Shown: positions 28,443-38,194, numbered from the stretch's first letter. The stretch: DNA of 64,000 bases from Pontibacillus litoralis JSM 072002 (GCF_000775615.1 NZ_AVPG01000001.1:1-64000); one strand, 5' to 3'. Notes: a model not told the origin generated them from the sequence alone. Made by a program: numbers and translations.

Positions 28443-30395
28443 TTACGCCTCCTTCCTACGCGCCTTGCGTTCTATTTCTTTTATTTCATCTACTTCTACA
28501 TGGTACCCTTCATCAGGGTCGAATGAACGAACAATCATCGTAATAAGAACACCAATGCCACCGATAATGCCCATCCACATCCATTCGAAAACTAATCCGA
28601 AACCAGCAATAAAGAACAAGATAGACATAATAAACGGTACTGCCGAATTGTCTGGCATATGAATTGGTTCAAGCTCTACTTGATTAACATCAAATTCCGC
28701 TTCTCCTTGCTTCTTCATTTCCCAATAAGGATCTAATCCATGCACTTCAGGAACTTTCGCAAAGTTGTAATAAGGTACAGGTGATGGTGTAGACCATTCT
28801 AGAGTTCTACCATCCCAAGGATCACCTGTTGTAAGCCTTTCTGCATAACGAATACTATAGTAAATGCTATACACGAACACCATAAAACCAAGTGCCATAA
28901 GCAATGCACCTATAGAAGCTACAACATTTAAATCAAACCAACCGGATTCTTCTGTATACGTGTGCACACGTCTTGGCATCCCAGCGAATCCCAAGAAATA
29001 CATAGGGAAGAAACAGACGTTAAAACCAACAACGAATAACCAGAAACTAATTTTACCCAGTTTTTCATTTAACTTATGACCAAATACTTTCGGATACCAA
29101 TAATATAAACCCGCAAAGCAAGCAAAAACAGTACCAGAAATTAATACATAATGAAAATGAGAAACTAAGAAATACGTATTATGATACTGATAATCCGCAG
29201 CCGCCATGGATAGCATCACACCTGTAACGCCACCTATTACGAAGTTTGGAATAAACGCAAGTGCCCATAGCATGGCTGTGTTGATCTTAATTCTTCCTTT
29301 ATACATCGTAAATAACCAGTTAAATATCTTTACACCAGTTGGTATGGAAATGGCCATCGTTGTAATAGAGAAAAACGAATTAACAGAAGCCTCTGCTCCC
29401 ATTGTAAAGAAGTGGTGTACCCATACGATAAAGCTTAAAAATGCAATAACCACCATGGAGTAAACCATTGCTTTGTAACCAAATAGATTCTTTCTAGAGA
29501 ATGTACTAATCACTTCTGAGAAAATTCCGAATGCCGGAATAATAACAATATAAACTTCAGGGTGTCCCCAAATCCAGAATAAGTTGGCCCAAAGCATCGG
29601 CATACCGCCATCCATCAGTGTAAAGAAATGGGCTCCAAATAAGCGGTCAAATGTCATCATTGCTAACGCTACCGTCAACACTGGGAACGCAAAAATAATT
29701 AGAATACAAGTGATTGCCGTTGACCATGTAAACATCGGCATGCGCATTAATGTCATACCTGGTGCACGCATCTTCAAAATAGTAACCAAGAAGTTAATCC
29801 CCGTAAGTAGTGTACCAATACCAGAAATCTGTAAACCTAATAAATAATAATTCTGACCGATACCGGCACTTAATTCATCTCCTGCAAGTGGAACGTATGA
29901 AGTCCAACCTGCTGATGGAGAACCACCAATAACGAAAGAAATGTTAAACAACATTGCCCCCATGAAAAATGTCCAGAAACTCACCGCATTTAAAAACGGA
30001 AAAGCAACATCACGTGCACCTATCTGTAATGGGACAACAATGTTCATTATCCCTATTAAGAAAGGCATTGCCATAAAGATAATCATGATTGTTCCGTGCG
30101 TTGTAAATATTTCTTGATAATGAGTGGAATCTAAAAACTCAGCATTGGGCATTGTTAATTGCACTCGCATTAACAATGCATCTACTCCACCTCGGAATAG
30201 CATCAGAACTGCTGAAATAATATACATAACACCTAATTTTTTATGGTCAACTGTTGTTAACCATTCTTTCCAAAGCCATGTCCATTTTTGGTATTTCGTT
30301 AAGACAAATACAATACCTATAATGGTTAAGACAATGGAAATCTGAGCTCCAAAAATTAACGGATCCCCAGTGACAAAAAATTCATCCCATGCCAT
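28443..30395 (-). CDS. qoxB: Cytochrome aa3-600 quinol oxidase subunit I
   Basis: The 650-residue catalytic subunit has about 14-15 helices. The CuB and haem ligands are visible: [15 protein letters not shown] (His, with the Tyr crosslink), VHHFFTMG (two His) and [16 protein letters not shown]-like (here [15 protein letters not shown]), which ligates both haems. The first ligand is in [15 protein letters not shown]. The start is placed at the second ATG (30395) because GCAAGGAGG leaves only two bases before the first. The fused C-terminal extension beyond residue 560 is usual for QoxB. It pumps protons. Confidence 0.96.
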   Translation of the reverse strand: MAWDEFFVTGDPLIFGAQISIVLTIIGIVFVLTKYQKWTWLWKEWLTTVDHKKLGVMYIISAVLMLFRGGVDALLMRVQLTMPNAEFLDSTHYQEIFTTHGTIMIIFMAMPFLIGIMNIVVPLQIGARDVAFPFLNAVSFWTFFMGAMLFNISFVIGGSPSAGWTSYVPLAGDELSAGIGQNYYLLGLQISGIGTLLTGINFLVTILKMRAPGMTLMRMPMFTWSTAITCILIIFAFPVLTVALAMMTFDRLFGAHFFTLMDGGMPMLWANLFWIWGHPEVYIVIIPAFGIFSEVISTFSRKNLFGYKAMVYSMVVIAFLSFIVWVHHFFTMGAEASVNSFFSITTMAISIPTGVKIFNWLFTMYKGRIKINTAMLWALAFIPNFVIGGVTGVMLSMAAADYQYHNTYFLVSHFHYVLISGTVFACFAGLYYWYPKVFGHKLNEKLGKISFWLFVVGFNVCFFPMYFLGFAGMPRRVHTYTEESGWFDLNVVASIGALLMALGFMVFVYSIYYSIRYAERLTTGDPWDGRTLEWSTPSPVPYYNFAKVPEVHGLDPYWEMKKQGEAEFDVNQVELEPIHMPDNSAVPFIMSILFFIAGFGLVFEWMWMGIIGGIGVLITMIVRSFDPDEGYHVEVDEIKEIERKARRKEA

Positions 30396-30413
30396 ATTCA
30401 TTGCCTCCTTGCA

Positions 30414-31298
30414 TCAGTGTGATCCTTCTTTTTCGGGATCGTATCCTTGACGTTCATACGCTTTGAGCGTGTACTCTGCATCCATCGCATGATTTACATA
30501 TTCTAAGTGTGTAGACGAGTATGCTTGTGTTTCCACATGACCTGGCAACAGTAACTCATCATACTTATCTTGCGTTAATTTAGGTGCTTCCTGCCTAGTT
30601 TCTTCTACCCAAGCATCAAATTCATCCTCTTCTTGCGCATATACTTTAAAGGTGTGTTCAGTAAATCCTTCCCCTGTAAAGTTTGCATTCCGACCGTCAT
30701 AAACACCTGGCTCATCAGCTTGTAAATATATCTCCGTCATCATTCCTGCCATGTTATACTCCTGTCCTCCAAGTTGAGGAATCCAAAGCGCCGCCATGGA
30801 ATCAGCAGAAGTTAATTTAAACAAAATAGGTTGATCTTCAGGAATGTGCAAATAGTTAACTGTCTCAATATCTTGCTCAGGATAACTGAAAAACCATTTC
30901 CAATTAGCAGATGTTGCGTGTATGACAAGAGGCTCTTTATCTCTCGTACTCTGCGGAGGTTCTTCTAATTGATAAATAGTTCGAACAGTTGGAACTGCTA
31001 ACAAAATAACAATAATAATCGGGATACCAGTCCAAATCAACTCCAACCATTTATTCCCTTCCATCTCCTCCGGTTCATGGCTATCATAACCAGGTCGCTC
31101 TCTGTACCGCACAAGTATAATGGTAAACAACACAAATACAACCATAACTACGAATAACATAAGAAAAATAGACCAGAAAATAAGATCTTTCTGCGCCTCA
31201 CCTACTGGACCTTTAGGATCTAACACAGGCAATGCGCTACATCCGCTCAGGAAAAGCAAAAGCGAGCTAAATAAGAACGAATGCTTTACAAACTTCAT
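30414..31298 (-). CDS. qoxA: Cytochrome aa3-600 quinol oxidase subunit II
   Basis: The 294-residue precursor is a lipoprotein (LSGC, Cys20) with two transmembrane helices (about 37-60 and 85-105) and an extracytoplasmic cupredoxin domain (about 120-240). The CuA ligands (the CxxxC pair) are absent, which marks a quinol rather than cytochrome c oxidase. The C-terminus is His/Glu-rich. AGAGGTAGGTGA precedes the ATG. It is the first gene of qoxABCD. Confidence 0.95.
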   Translation of the reverse strand: MKFVKHSFLFSSLLLFLSGCSALPVLDPKGPVGEAQKDLIFWSIFLMLFVVMVVFVLFTIILVRYRERPGYDSHEPEEMEGNKWLELIWTGIPIIIVILLAVPTVRTIYQLEEPPQSTRDKEPLVIHATSANWKWFFSYPEQDIETVNYLHIPEDQPILFKLTSADSMAALWIPQLGGQEYNMAGMMTEIYLQADEPGVYDGRNANFTGEGFTEHTFKVYAQEEDEFDAWVEETRQEAPKLTQDKYDELLLPGHVETQAYSSTHLEYVNHAMDAEYTLKAYERQGYDPEKEGSH

Positions 31299-31382
31299 AT
31301 ATCGTCACCTACCTCTTGTATAATTTTAAATCACTACTAATCGTCTCGAGAATTGTTCATTTCATCACATACATGGACGTAA

Positions 31383-31411
31383 TATATAGTCACTCTCTAT
31401 TTTTGACCCAA
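31383..31411 (-). promoter_or_regulatory. Possible sigma-A promoter of qoxABCD
   Basis: TTGGGT (31406-31411), 17-bp spacer, TATATA (31383-31388) on the minus strand, about 80 bp before qoxA. Confidence 0.4.
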
Positions 31412-31498
31412 ACTATATTATCAAAATTTTTTACTATCGTAAATAAAAATTCACAAATATATCATAAAATCAGCGTTTTTTGTGTGTTAAAATTCTCA

Positions 31499-31536
31499 AA
31501 AAAACCACCTTATTCTCTTTCAGGAATAAGGTGGTT
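31499..31536 (-). terminator. Terminator of the ABC exporter genes
   Basis: A 13-bp stem (AACCACCTTATTC with GAATAAGGTGGTT), 8-nt loop, and a minus-strand run of seven T. Confidence 0.9.
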
Positions 31537-31540
31537 TTCA

Positions 31541-33370
31541 TTATATCGCATCTAACATATTAAATTGTGTCTGCACTAAACGGAAATAAGCGCCTTGTAA
31601 TTTCATTAATTCTTCATGTTTTCCTTGCTCTAATATGCGCCCCTTTTCGAGTACAATAATATTATCCGCTTCTCTTATGGTGGATAGGCGATGCGCGATA
31701 ATGATTGCTGTTCTTCCTTTCAACAATTTCTTTAATGCTTGTTGTATTTTCACTTCTGTTTCGGTATCAATGCTAGACGTTGCTTCATCTAATATAATAA
31801 TTTTCGGATTTGCTAACAAAGCTCTAGCAAAAGATAGTAATTGGCGTTCCCCTGCTGAAAGAACACTCCCTCTCTCCTCAACCTCTGTTTCATAGCCATA
31901 TGCTAGACGTTGAATAAAATCATCTGCACCTACTACTTTAGCAGCTTCTTTTACTTCTTCTTCTGTAGCTTCTGGTCGACCAAAACGAATATTCTCCATA
32001 ATGGTTCCGGAGAAAATAAATGTATCCTGTAAGACGACACTTATTTGTTGACGGACACTATTTAAGGTCACATCACGTAAATCATATCCATCAATTTTTA
32101 CGCTGCCTTTCGTTGGGTCATAAAATCGACAAATTAAATTAGCAATCGTTGATTTTCCACTACCTGTATGGCCTACTAGAGCTACAGTTTGACCTTGTTG
32201 CATTTCTAACGATACATCATGCAACGCTAACCGATCTTGATCATAAGCAAACTGTACTTGTTCAAACATAACTTTACCTTTTATGTCTTTCAACTCACTA
32301 GCACTTTGCTTTTCTTCCACGTTCGGCTCTTCATCTAGAAATTCAAAAATTCGTTCAGATGCTGCCATTGCCATTAGCAATTGATTGTACATTTGTCCTA
32401 ATCGAGAAATCGGCTCCCAAAACATGCCAAGGAAAAACGCAAAGGAAACAAATGTCCCAATTTGAATCCCACCATTTTCAGGGCCTAAAATGATTAAATG
32501 TGCTCCGTAAGAGATTAAAATAACGGTACCAATCGCATTGCTCATTTCTACGAACGGCCTAAACATCGCACTTTTCTTTGTCGCATTTCGCCAGCTCTCA
32601 AAATTATCTTGATTTACTACATCAAAGTACTCAGTATTCTCTTGTTCTTGAGAAAATGATTGCGTAATTCGAATACCTTGAATGCTTTCATTTAAATGAG
32701 AGTTTAATCTAGATTGCTGAATTCGAACTTGTTGCCAAGAACGCCGAATACGCTTACGAATCTTCGTCGATATAAAGAACATAATCGGCAATATAACGAG
32801 AATTGCTATCGCTAACTTCGGACTTAAAGCGAACAATATAACAACGATTCCTACTAACGTAATAACGTCCATTAACAGGTTGATTATCCCATTTGTAAAC
32901 AATTCTTGTAATGAATTTATGTCATTCATAATTCGTACTAAAATCGACCCGGCTGATCTTGAATCAAAAAAACGATGGGATAGACGCTGTATGTGGGAGA
33001 ATAAATGTTTCCTTAAATCATAAATTACATTCTGTCCTAATATATTCACCCACCGAATACGCAAAGCGTTCGCAACATAATTAACTAAGTACATCAACGC
33101 AATGCCGACAACTAGCTGCATAAGCAACGTTGTATCCTTTTGTTGAATGGCGACATCAATCACAACTTTCCCTATTAAAATCGGAACAATCAAGCGGATA
33201 AGCGTCGATACAAGCATAGCTGCAATACTCAGTGGAAGAAGGTTCTTCGAATATGGCTTCACATATTGTAGCAATCGCATCATTTGCACCCAATTAAACG
33301 GTTTATCGATTGCTTGATCTTGTGTATATTTAAACCGATATAAATGCTTGCTTTCTTTTCCTTTCGTCAC
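31541..33370 (-). CDS. yfiC: Heterodimeric ABC exporter, subunit with canonical ATPase site (YfiC-like)
   Basis: The 609-residue half-transporter has a six-helix membrane domain (about 45-330) and a nucleotide-binding domain (about 370-600). The latter has Walker A GHTGSGKST, an altered signature loop LSAGERQ, Walker B IIILDEATS with the catalytic Glu, and H-loop IIAHRLST. The start is GTG with GGAGG nine bases upstream. It follows the partner gene by 16 nt. Such pairs export drugs, lipids or peptides. The sizes and N-terminal extension resemble B. subtilis YfiB/YfiC more than BmrCD, but the assignment is by eye. Confidence 0.85.
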   Translation of the reverse strand: MTKGKESKHLYRFKYTQDQAIDKPFNWVQMMRLLQYVKPYSKNLLPLSIAAMLVSTLIRLIVPILIGKVVIDVAIQQKDTTLLMQLVVGIALMYLVNYVANALRIRWVNILGQNVIYDLRKHLFSHIQRLSHRFFDSRSAGSILVRIMNDINSLQELFTNGIINLLMDVITLVGIVVILFALSPKLAIAILVILPIMFFISTKIRKRIRRSWQQVRIQQSRLNSHLNESIQGIRITQSFSQEQENTEYFDVVNQDNFESWRNATKKSAMFRPFVEMSNAIGTVILISYGAHLIILGPENGGIQIGTFVSFAFFLGMFWEPISRLGQMYNQLLMAMAASERIFEFLDEEPNVEEKQSASELKDIKGKVMFEQVQFAYDQDRLALHDVSLEMQQGQTVALVGHTGSGKSTIANLICRFYDPTKGSVKIDGYDLRDVTLNSVRQQISVVLQDTFIFSGTIMENIRFGRPEATEEEVKEAAKVVGADDFIQRLAYGYETEVEERGSVLSAGERQLLSFARALLANPKIIILDEATSSIDTETEVKIQQALKKLLKGRTAIIIAHRLSTIREADNIIVLEKGRILEQGKHEELMKLQGAYFRLVQTQFNMLDAI

Positions 33371-33386
33371 TATATACGTCCTCCTT

Positions 33387-35147
33387 TCATGATGAGCTTT
33401 TCACTGTATTTAAGACCATCTCTTTATCTTGGTATTGAATATCATAAATTCGCTGATATGGCCCGCCGTTCTGTAATAACTTTTCATGTGTACCTCGCTC
33501 CGTTATGACCCCATCAGCTAACACGATAATTTCGTCCGCATGTTTCAAAGAAGAGATGCGGTGAGCAATAATAAATGTCGTCCTCCCTTTCATCACTTCT
33601 TTCAACGCTTGTTGAATTCGTACTTCTGTTTCCATATCTACCGCTGACGTTGCATCGTCTAATACAAGAATGCAAGGATCAATTAATATTGCCCGGGCAA
33701 TAGCAATACGCTGTTTCTGACCACCAGATAAACCCATTCCTCGTTCACCAAGTAATGTATCATATCCTTTAGGCATCGCCATGATAAATTCATGCGCTTG
33801 CGCCCGTTTAGCTGCATCCATGATGTCCTCCATGCTCGCTTCAGGGTTTCCATAAGCAATATTTTCTTTAATCGATGTGGAAAATAAAAATGTTTCTTGT
33901 AATACAAAGCCAATACTACTCCTTAACTGTTTTAATCCATATTCTTGTACAGGCTTACCATCTATCAACACTTCACCTTGTTGCGGTTCATAAAAACGTG
34001 TCATCAATTGTGTTATACTCGTCTTCCCTGAGCCAGTAGAACCAATTAAACCAATCGTTGTTCCCGGTAGAGCTTCAAAGGAAATATCTTTTAATGCCGC
34101 ATCATCACCTTCGTCGTATGCAAGGGTAACGTCTTGAAAGGTGACATGCCCTTCGATAGCTGATGATTGAAATGGCTGTTTTATTTCCTGTATCTCTTCC
34201 TCCGCCTGTAATATTTCTAACAGCCGCTCACCTGAAGCTTTCGATTGGGAAAATAAATTAATCACAAAGCCTAAGTTCATTAGCGGACCAAGAATATACC
34301 AAACTAAGCTAAAAAAAGCGACTAACTCCCCGTACTGCAAAGATCCTTGCATCACTAAATAACCACCATAGCCTAATAACGCTACAACACTCACATTCCC
34401 AACAAACTCCATCAAAGGAAAGTATTTAGCCCATATATTCGATGTATCAATATAATTGGTGCGATATTCATCGTTACGATCAGTAAATCTTCCTACTTCA
34501 TAATCTTCTCGTGATAAAGACTTAACCGTAGTCATCCCACTAATGTTCTCTTGCACACGGGTGTTCATATTACCAAAGGCTTTTCTAATACCACGGAAAG
34601 CTGGGTGTACCCGTTTATCAAATTGAAACACAACAACTAGCAAAAATGGCATCGCCGCCATCGTAACAAGCGTTAAAGATGCAGAGTAAAAAAACATAAC
34701 ACTTAAGCTTACGACGATTAATAATGCAATGCGAATTAATTCAGCAAACCCAAAAGATAAGAAAAAACGAAATGCTTCCACATCTGCTGTTAATCGTGAC
34801 ATTAAATCACCTGTTTTAGCATTATCATAATAACGAAATGGTAGACGTTGTAACTTTCTATACAATCCATCCCTTAACGAATAGACAGATTTAATGCCGA
34901 ATAAATCCCCCAAATACTGTTGTAAATACGTCGATATACTCTTTATCAACATTAAAATGATAAAGACCCCTGCTACTACAGGGATTAACGCATATCGTTC
35001 TAAATAAACCACTTCATCGATGGTAACTTGAAGCACAATTGGATATACGATAGTAATGAACGTTACAACAACAAGAAAAAATAAAGATAGAAAAAAATAT
35101 CTTTTAAATGGCATATAGTAAGCTTTTAATTTGAATAACGTGTTCAA
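33387..35147 (-). CDS. yfiB: Heterodimeric ABC exporter, subunit with degenerate ATPase site (YfiB-like)
   Basis: The 586-residue half-transporter has six membrane helices (about 15-310) and a nucleotide-binding domain with Walker A GSTGSGKTS, canonical signature LSGGQKQR, Walker B CILVLDDATS and H-loop IIAHRISS. The catalytic Glu after Walker B is replaced by Asp. In contrast the partner has the Glu but an odd signature loop. In the dimer one composite site is therefore normal and the other degenerate, the hallmark of asymmetric type IV exporters. The start is TTG with GGGAGGG upstream. Confidence 0.87.
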   Translation of the reverse strand: MNTLFKLKAYYMPFKRYFFLSLFFLVVVTFITIVYPIVLQVTIDEVVYLERYALIPVVAGVFIILMLIKSISTYLQQYLGDLFGIKSVYSLRDGLYRKLQRLPFRYYDNAKTGDLMSRLTADVEAFRFFLSFGFAELIRIALLIVVSLSVMFFYSASLTLVTMAAMPFLLVVVFQFDKRVHPAFRGIRKAFGNMNTRVQENISGMTTVKSLSREDYEVGRFTDRNDEYRTNYIDTSNIWAKYFPLMEFVGNVSVVALLGYGGYLVMQGSLQYGELVAFFSLVWYILGPLMNLGFVINLFSQSKASGERLLEILQAEEEIQEIKQPFQSSAIEGHVTFQDVTLAYDEGDDAALKDISFEALPGTTIGLIGSTGSGKTSITQLMTRFYEPQQGEVLIDGKPVQEYGLKQLRSSIGFVLQETFLFSTSIKENIAYGNPEASMEDIMDAAKRAQAHEFIMAMPKGYDTLLGERGMGLSGGQKQRIAIARAILIDPCILVLDDATSAVDMETEVRIQQALKEVMKGRTTFIIAHRISSLKHADEIIVLADGVITERGTHEKLLQNGGPYQRIYDIQYQDKEMVLNTVKSSS

Positions 35148-35307
35148 GTAAATCCCTCCCCCTTCTTGTCATTTCTTCTTTTTGTGATGTATACATAAAT
35201 ATATCGAGTATCGAAATAATTTTCCACTGTTTCGACCTATTTTTTTAAATTTTTTAAAAATTCATTTTTGCACACATGATATATTTCCAATGAATGTTAA
35301 CAATTTA

Positions 35308-35342
35308 AAAACCCCTACTTCTAAACAGAAATAGGGGCTTTT
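35308..35342 (-). terminator. Terminator of ykuV
   Basis: AAAACCCCTA pairs with TAGGGGCTTTT-type sequence around TTCTAAACAGAAA, with a T tract on the minus strand. Confidence 0.8.
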
Positions 35343-35353
35343 GATTAACTTAT

Positions 35354-35803
35354 TTATTTTTCTGATTCACCTAACACGCGATTTACACGTTTTTCTAGCA
35401 TCTTCATGCCACCGCCACCTGCTTGAAAGTGGCGAAGGTTACCTTCTTTATCAAAAACATAGTATGCAGGGACGTATTCATTTTCAAATGCATCTGTCAA
35501 CGTATGCTTATTGTCTACAAAGATTGGTTGTGAAATGCCATGTTCTTCTGCTACCGCTTTAACTTGTTCAATATCTAAATCTTTCTCTGAGCGCGGCATG
35601 TGTACTGCAATAACGTTTAGTTGCTCGCTATGACGATCGCGAAAATCATTTACATTTGGCATCGCTTCTTTACATAATCCACAGCTTACAGACCAAAAGT
35701 GAATAAGCGTTGGCTTCTCACCAAGTAATTCTTCTTTCGTAACTTGACCGTTCAACCATTCTGTTGCTCCTGTTAATTCGGGCATTGGTGCTCTTAATTT
35801 CAT
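35354..35803 (-). CDS. ykuV: Cytosolic thiol-disulfide oxidoreductase, TlpA/ResA-like (YkuV)
   Basis: The 149-residue thioredoxin-fold protein has the active site WSVSCGLC (WxxxCxxC). It lacks a signal peptide or membrane anchor, so it should act in the cytoplasm, unlike ResA or StoA. The start at 35803 is chosen by AAGGAGG ahead of it; the longer frame is dropped. The cis-proline region (VPAYYVFDKEGN) is present. In B. subtilis ykuV follows ykuU, as here, suggesting joint work in thiol/peroxide reduction. A hairpin between the two genes may set their ratio. Confidence 0.9.
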   Translation of the reverse strand: MKLRAPMPELTGATEWLNGQVTKEELLGEKPTLIHFWSVSCGLCKEAMPNVNDFRDRHSEQLNVIAVHMPRSEKDLDIEQVKAVAEEHGISQPIFVDNKHTLTDAFENEYVPAYYVFDKEGNLRHFQAGGGGMKMLEKRVNRVLGESEK

Positions 35804-35844
35804 TAAATAATCCTCCTTATTGTTCAACGATGTATCTTGATAGT

Positions 35845-35876
35845 GTAAAAGGCCTAACTGCATTAGTTAGACCTTT
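35845..35876. terminator. Hairpin between ykuU and ykuV
   Basis: AAAGG-CTAACT pairs with AGTTAGACCTTT. It may stop or attenuate transcription between ykuU and ykuV. Confidence 0.6.
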
Positions 35877-35887
35877 ATCCGCTCTTC

Positions 35888-36430
35888 TTATAAAGTATCT
35901 TGACCTGGCTTCCAGTTAGCTGGGCATAGGCTTCCAGTTTGAAGTGCTTGTAATACACGAAGTGTTTCGTCTACGTTACGACCAACTTCATCTGGGTTAA
36001 TCGTAGCATGCTTCAATTCGCCTTCCGGGCTAATGATAAATAGCCCACGTAACGCGATTCCCTCTTCTTCAACAAGAACACCGTAGTCTTTAGAAACTTG
36101 GTGATTAGTATCAGCCGCTAATGGATAAGTTAAATCGCCAAGGCCATTTTCGTCACGATCTGTGTTAATCCATGCTAAGTGTGTGTGTACAGTGTCTGTA
36201 GAAGCACCAATTACTACCGCATCAAGGTCTTCAAACTCATCGTATCGATCAGAAATTGCTGTAATTTCTGTTGGACACACGAAAGTGAAGTCCATTGGAT
36301 AGAAAAATAGTACTGTCCATTTATCGTTTTTCATATTTTCTTCAAGGCTTACTTTTGCAAATTCTTTGTTAGGCATTACTGCTTCCATTTCAAAGCGTGG
36401 AGCTTGTTTAGATACCATACGTTCTGCCAT
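35888..36430 (-). CDS. ykuU: 2-Cys peroxiredoxin (YkuU)
   Basis: The 180-residue peroxidase of the AhpC/Prx1 class has the peroxidatic cysteine in DFTFVCPTEI (PxxxTxxC type) and a resolving cysteine in GSLCPANW near the C-terminus. It reduces H2O2 and organic peroxides using a thioredoxin-like donor; adjacent YkuV could be that donor. GGAGGG precedes the ATG. A strong sigma-A promoter with a repeated CTATTATAAC element lies upstream. Confidence 0.94.
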   Translation of the reverse strand: MAERMVSKQAPRFEMEAVMPNKEFAKVSLEENMKNDKWTVLFFYPMDFTFVCPTEITAISDRYDEFEDLDAVVIGASTDTVHTHLAWINTDRDENGLGDLTYPLAADTNHQVSKDYGVLVEEEGIALRGLFIISPEGELKHATINPDEVGRNVDETLRVLQALQTGSLCPANWKPGQDTL

Positions 36431-36495
36431 TGTAATCCCTCCATAAATGTTTAATTAAGTATTTTGAGTAATCACTAAGATGTTCTATCGGGTTT

Positions 36496-36523
36496 CTATT
36501 ATAACCACAATTCCTATTATAAC
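36496..36523. repeat. Direct repeat CTATTATAAC in the ykuU promoter
   Basis: CTATTATAAC occurs at 36496-36505 and 36514-36523, 18 bp start to start. One copy includes the -10 box, and the other lies just downstream of the expected start point. Confidence 0.7.
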
Positions 36524-36544
36524 GAAGGCTCACATTTTAGTCAA
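36516..36544 (-). promoter_or_regulatory. Strong sigma-A promoter of ykuU
   Basis: TTGACT (36539-36544), 17-bp spacer, TATAAT (36516-36521) on the minus strand. Confidence 0.8.
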
Positions 36545-36764
36545 TGTTAAATTAAAATTAATGTAATCTGGATGGAAACGCTATTAGGAAAAGGCTAACG
36601 GTTATATTGTTACCCCTGTCTATTCTCATTAAACACTATTTTGATAGAAATGAGAAGTAATATGCCTTTAGAAAAACATGTAGAAGCTCTTCTTTTTAAA
36701 AAACAAGTTTATACATAAAAGGTAACGTCTAAACATAATCTGACGTTTCTTCACATTATTCTTA

Positions 36765-36793
36765 TTGCAATCCATTTCAAGGAAAGGTATAGT
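36765..36793 (+). promoter_or_regulatory. Sigma-A promoter of ykuT
   Basis: TTGCAA (36765-36770), 17-bp spacer, TATAGT (36788-36793), about 45 bp before the ATG. Confidence 0.65.
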
Positions 36794-36838
36794 GTTAAAA
36801 GTGAACAAAACGTGACAACGAAAGGGGTATAGAAGAAT

Positions 36839-37669
36839 ATGAATTTGGATTGGTCCAACATGTTAGACAATGTGATAACGGTAGGATGGAAAGTAGCATT
36901 TATCGTCATCGTCTACATGATCGTTTCTCCACTTGGAAAGAAAATCATCCAATCGATTATTGGAAAAGCAGGAAAGAAGCAAAAGCTATCCGAAGGACGT
37001 ACGAAAACATTAGAACGATTAATGATGAACATATATGCCTATGTATTAGGATTCGTTTTAATTGCGACACTATTCGGGTTATTAGATATTGAGATTGCTC
37101 CTCTTATTGCTGGTGCTGGTATTGTCGGGTTAGCTATCGGATTTGGAGCACAAGGACTTGTCAGTGATGTAGTGACTGGTTTCTTCATCTTATTAGAGAA
37201 ACAAGTCGAGGTAGATGAATACGTAACAGCTGGTGGTATGAATGGGATTGTTGAAGAAGTAGGATTACGCACAACGAAAATCCGCGGATTAGATGGCACA
37301 TTAAACTTCGTACCAAATCGTTACATCACAACGATTAGTAACCATTCCAGAGGAAATATGCGTGCACTTGTGGACATTGGTATTTCTTATGACGAAAACA
37401 TTGATGAGGCTATTAAAGTATTACAGCAAGTATGTGAAGAATTTGCCCAAAATGATGAACGTATTAAAGAAGGTCCAGATGTGATTGGTGTTAATAGCCT
37501 AGGTTCTTCTGATGTCGTTATTCGTGTATTAGCTCAAACAGAAAACATGGAGCAATGGGGCGTTGAACGTGATATTCGCAAACGCTTGAAAGAAGCATTA
37601 GATGAAGCTGGTATTGAAATCCCATACCCACATCAAGTGAATATTACGAAACATGTAAATCATCAATGA
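36839..37669 (+). CDS. ykuT: Small-conductance mechanosensitive channel, MscS family (YkuT)
   Basis: The 276-residue channel subunit opens when membrane tension rises after osmotic downshock. Three N-terminal helices are seen (about 10-32, 60-80, 86-115). The last is the pore helix, rich in Gly/Ala packing (APLIAGAGIVGLAIGFGAQGLVSDVVTGF), followed by the cytoplasmic beta domain (FEQF-like region replaced by FILLEKQVEVDEYV) and C-terminal alpha/beta domain. It is a minimal MscS type, as in B. subtilis YkuT, and diverges from ykuU as there. GAAAGGGG precedes the ATG. Confidence 0.93.
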   Translation: MNLDWSNMLDNVITVGWKVAFIVIVYMIVSPLGKKIIQSIIGKAGKKQKLSEGRTKTLERLMMNIYAYVLGFVLIATLFGLLDIEIAPLIAGAGIVGLAIGFGAQGLVSDVVTGFFILLEKQVEVDEYVTAGGMNGIVEEVGLRTTKIRGLDGTLNFVPNRYITTISNHSRGNMRALVDIGISYDENIDEAIKVLQQVCEEFAQNDERIKEGPDVIGVNSLGSSDVVIRVLAQTENMEQWGVERDIRKRLKEALDEAGIEIPYPHQVNITKHVNHQ

Positions 37670-37705
37670 ACTACATTTGACCATTTGCGGAATAGAGAGC
37701 GACAC

Positions 37706-37750
37706 TAAAAGGATGGCTTCGGTGTGTTAAACCGGGTCATCTTTTTTTTA
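37706..37750 (+). terminator. Terminator of ykuT
   Basis: An imperfect stem (GGATG-C-CGGT with ACCGG-CATCTT) is followed by a run of eight T. Confidence 0.55.
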
Positions 37751-37832
37751 GGAATGAATCCATTTAACCAATTACGTAATTGGCTATAAGATCCTCTAAC
37801 GAAAAAATGACCACACTGCCGCACTAAAAAGC

Positions 37833-37868
37833 CAAAAAGCTGCGTATACAAAAATACGTCAGCTCTTT
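37833..37868 (-). terminator. Terminator of ykuS
   Basis: AGCTG-CGTAT pairs with ATACG-CAGCT and is followed by TTTTT on the minus strand. Confidence 0.7.
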
Positions 37869-37878
37869 GGACAACACT

Positions 37879-38124
37879 TTATCTATTGTTTCGTTCATCT
37901 ACAACTTGACATACTTCATCTGCCGTCATTCCATGCGCGCTAATAACCGCTCCTTGAGTAACAACATCCGCCATTCCCATTACGTTTTGATCCTGTCCAG
38001 AGATGACGCAGCAATCGCAGCCCCTCGCATCTTCCTCATTTCTCAAATCAACTATATCATAGCCTTTCTCTTGTAATGCTTGACGAACATCTGTTAATGT
38101 ACCTTCTACCCCTATTTTTTCCAT
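37879..38124 (-). CDS. ykuS: UPF0180 family protein (YkuS)
   Basis: The 81-residue protein fits UPF0180/Yku[28 protein letters not shown], then a [16 protein letters not shown] segment with three clustered cysteines and a polar end. No activity is known. The TDVRQAL...GCDCCVISG pattern suggests a small alpha/beta fold. AAAGGAGGATG precedes the ATG. Position between dapL and ykuT is as in B. subtilis. Confidence 0.88.
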   Translation of the reverse strand: MEKIGVEGTLTDVRQALQEKGYDIVDLRNEEDARGCDCCVISGQDQNVMGMADVVTQGAVISAHGMTADEVCQVVDERNNR

Positions 38125-38194
38125 AAAACATCCTCCTTTTAGTTGAACTTCTACTTTAGTAGTTTATCCGGTCTTAAAGAAGGTATGCACCACG

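Larger units (their letters stand above)
36431..36838. other. Divergent control region of ykuU and ykuT
   Basis: This 408-bp gap holds two outward promoters: ykuU (minus, 36516-36544) and ykuT (plus, 36765-36793). It also holds the duplicated CTATTATAAC near ykuU. No gene or RNA fold is seen in the middle part. Confidence 0.6.

Noticed and set aside
28864-30345. Several plus-strand frames within qoxB
   Set aside because: Antisense to a long conserved membrane protein; Thr/Ile/Asn/Pro-rich shadows with no start sites.
36496-36523. PerR box in the ykuU promoter
   Set aside because: The element is a direct repeat (CTATTATAAC twice), not the inverted TTATAAT-N-ATTATAA pattern.
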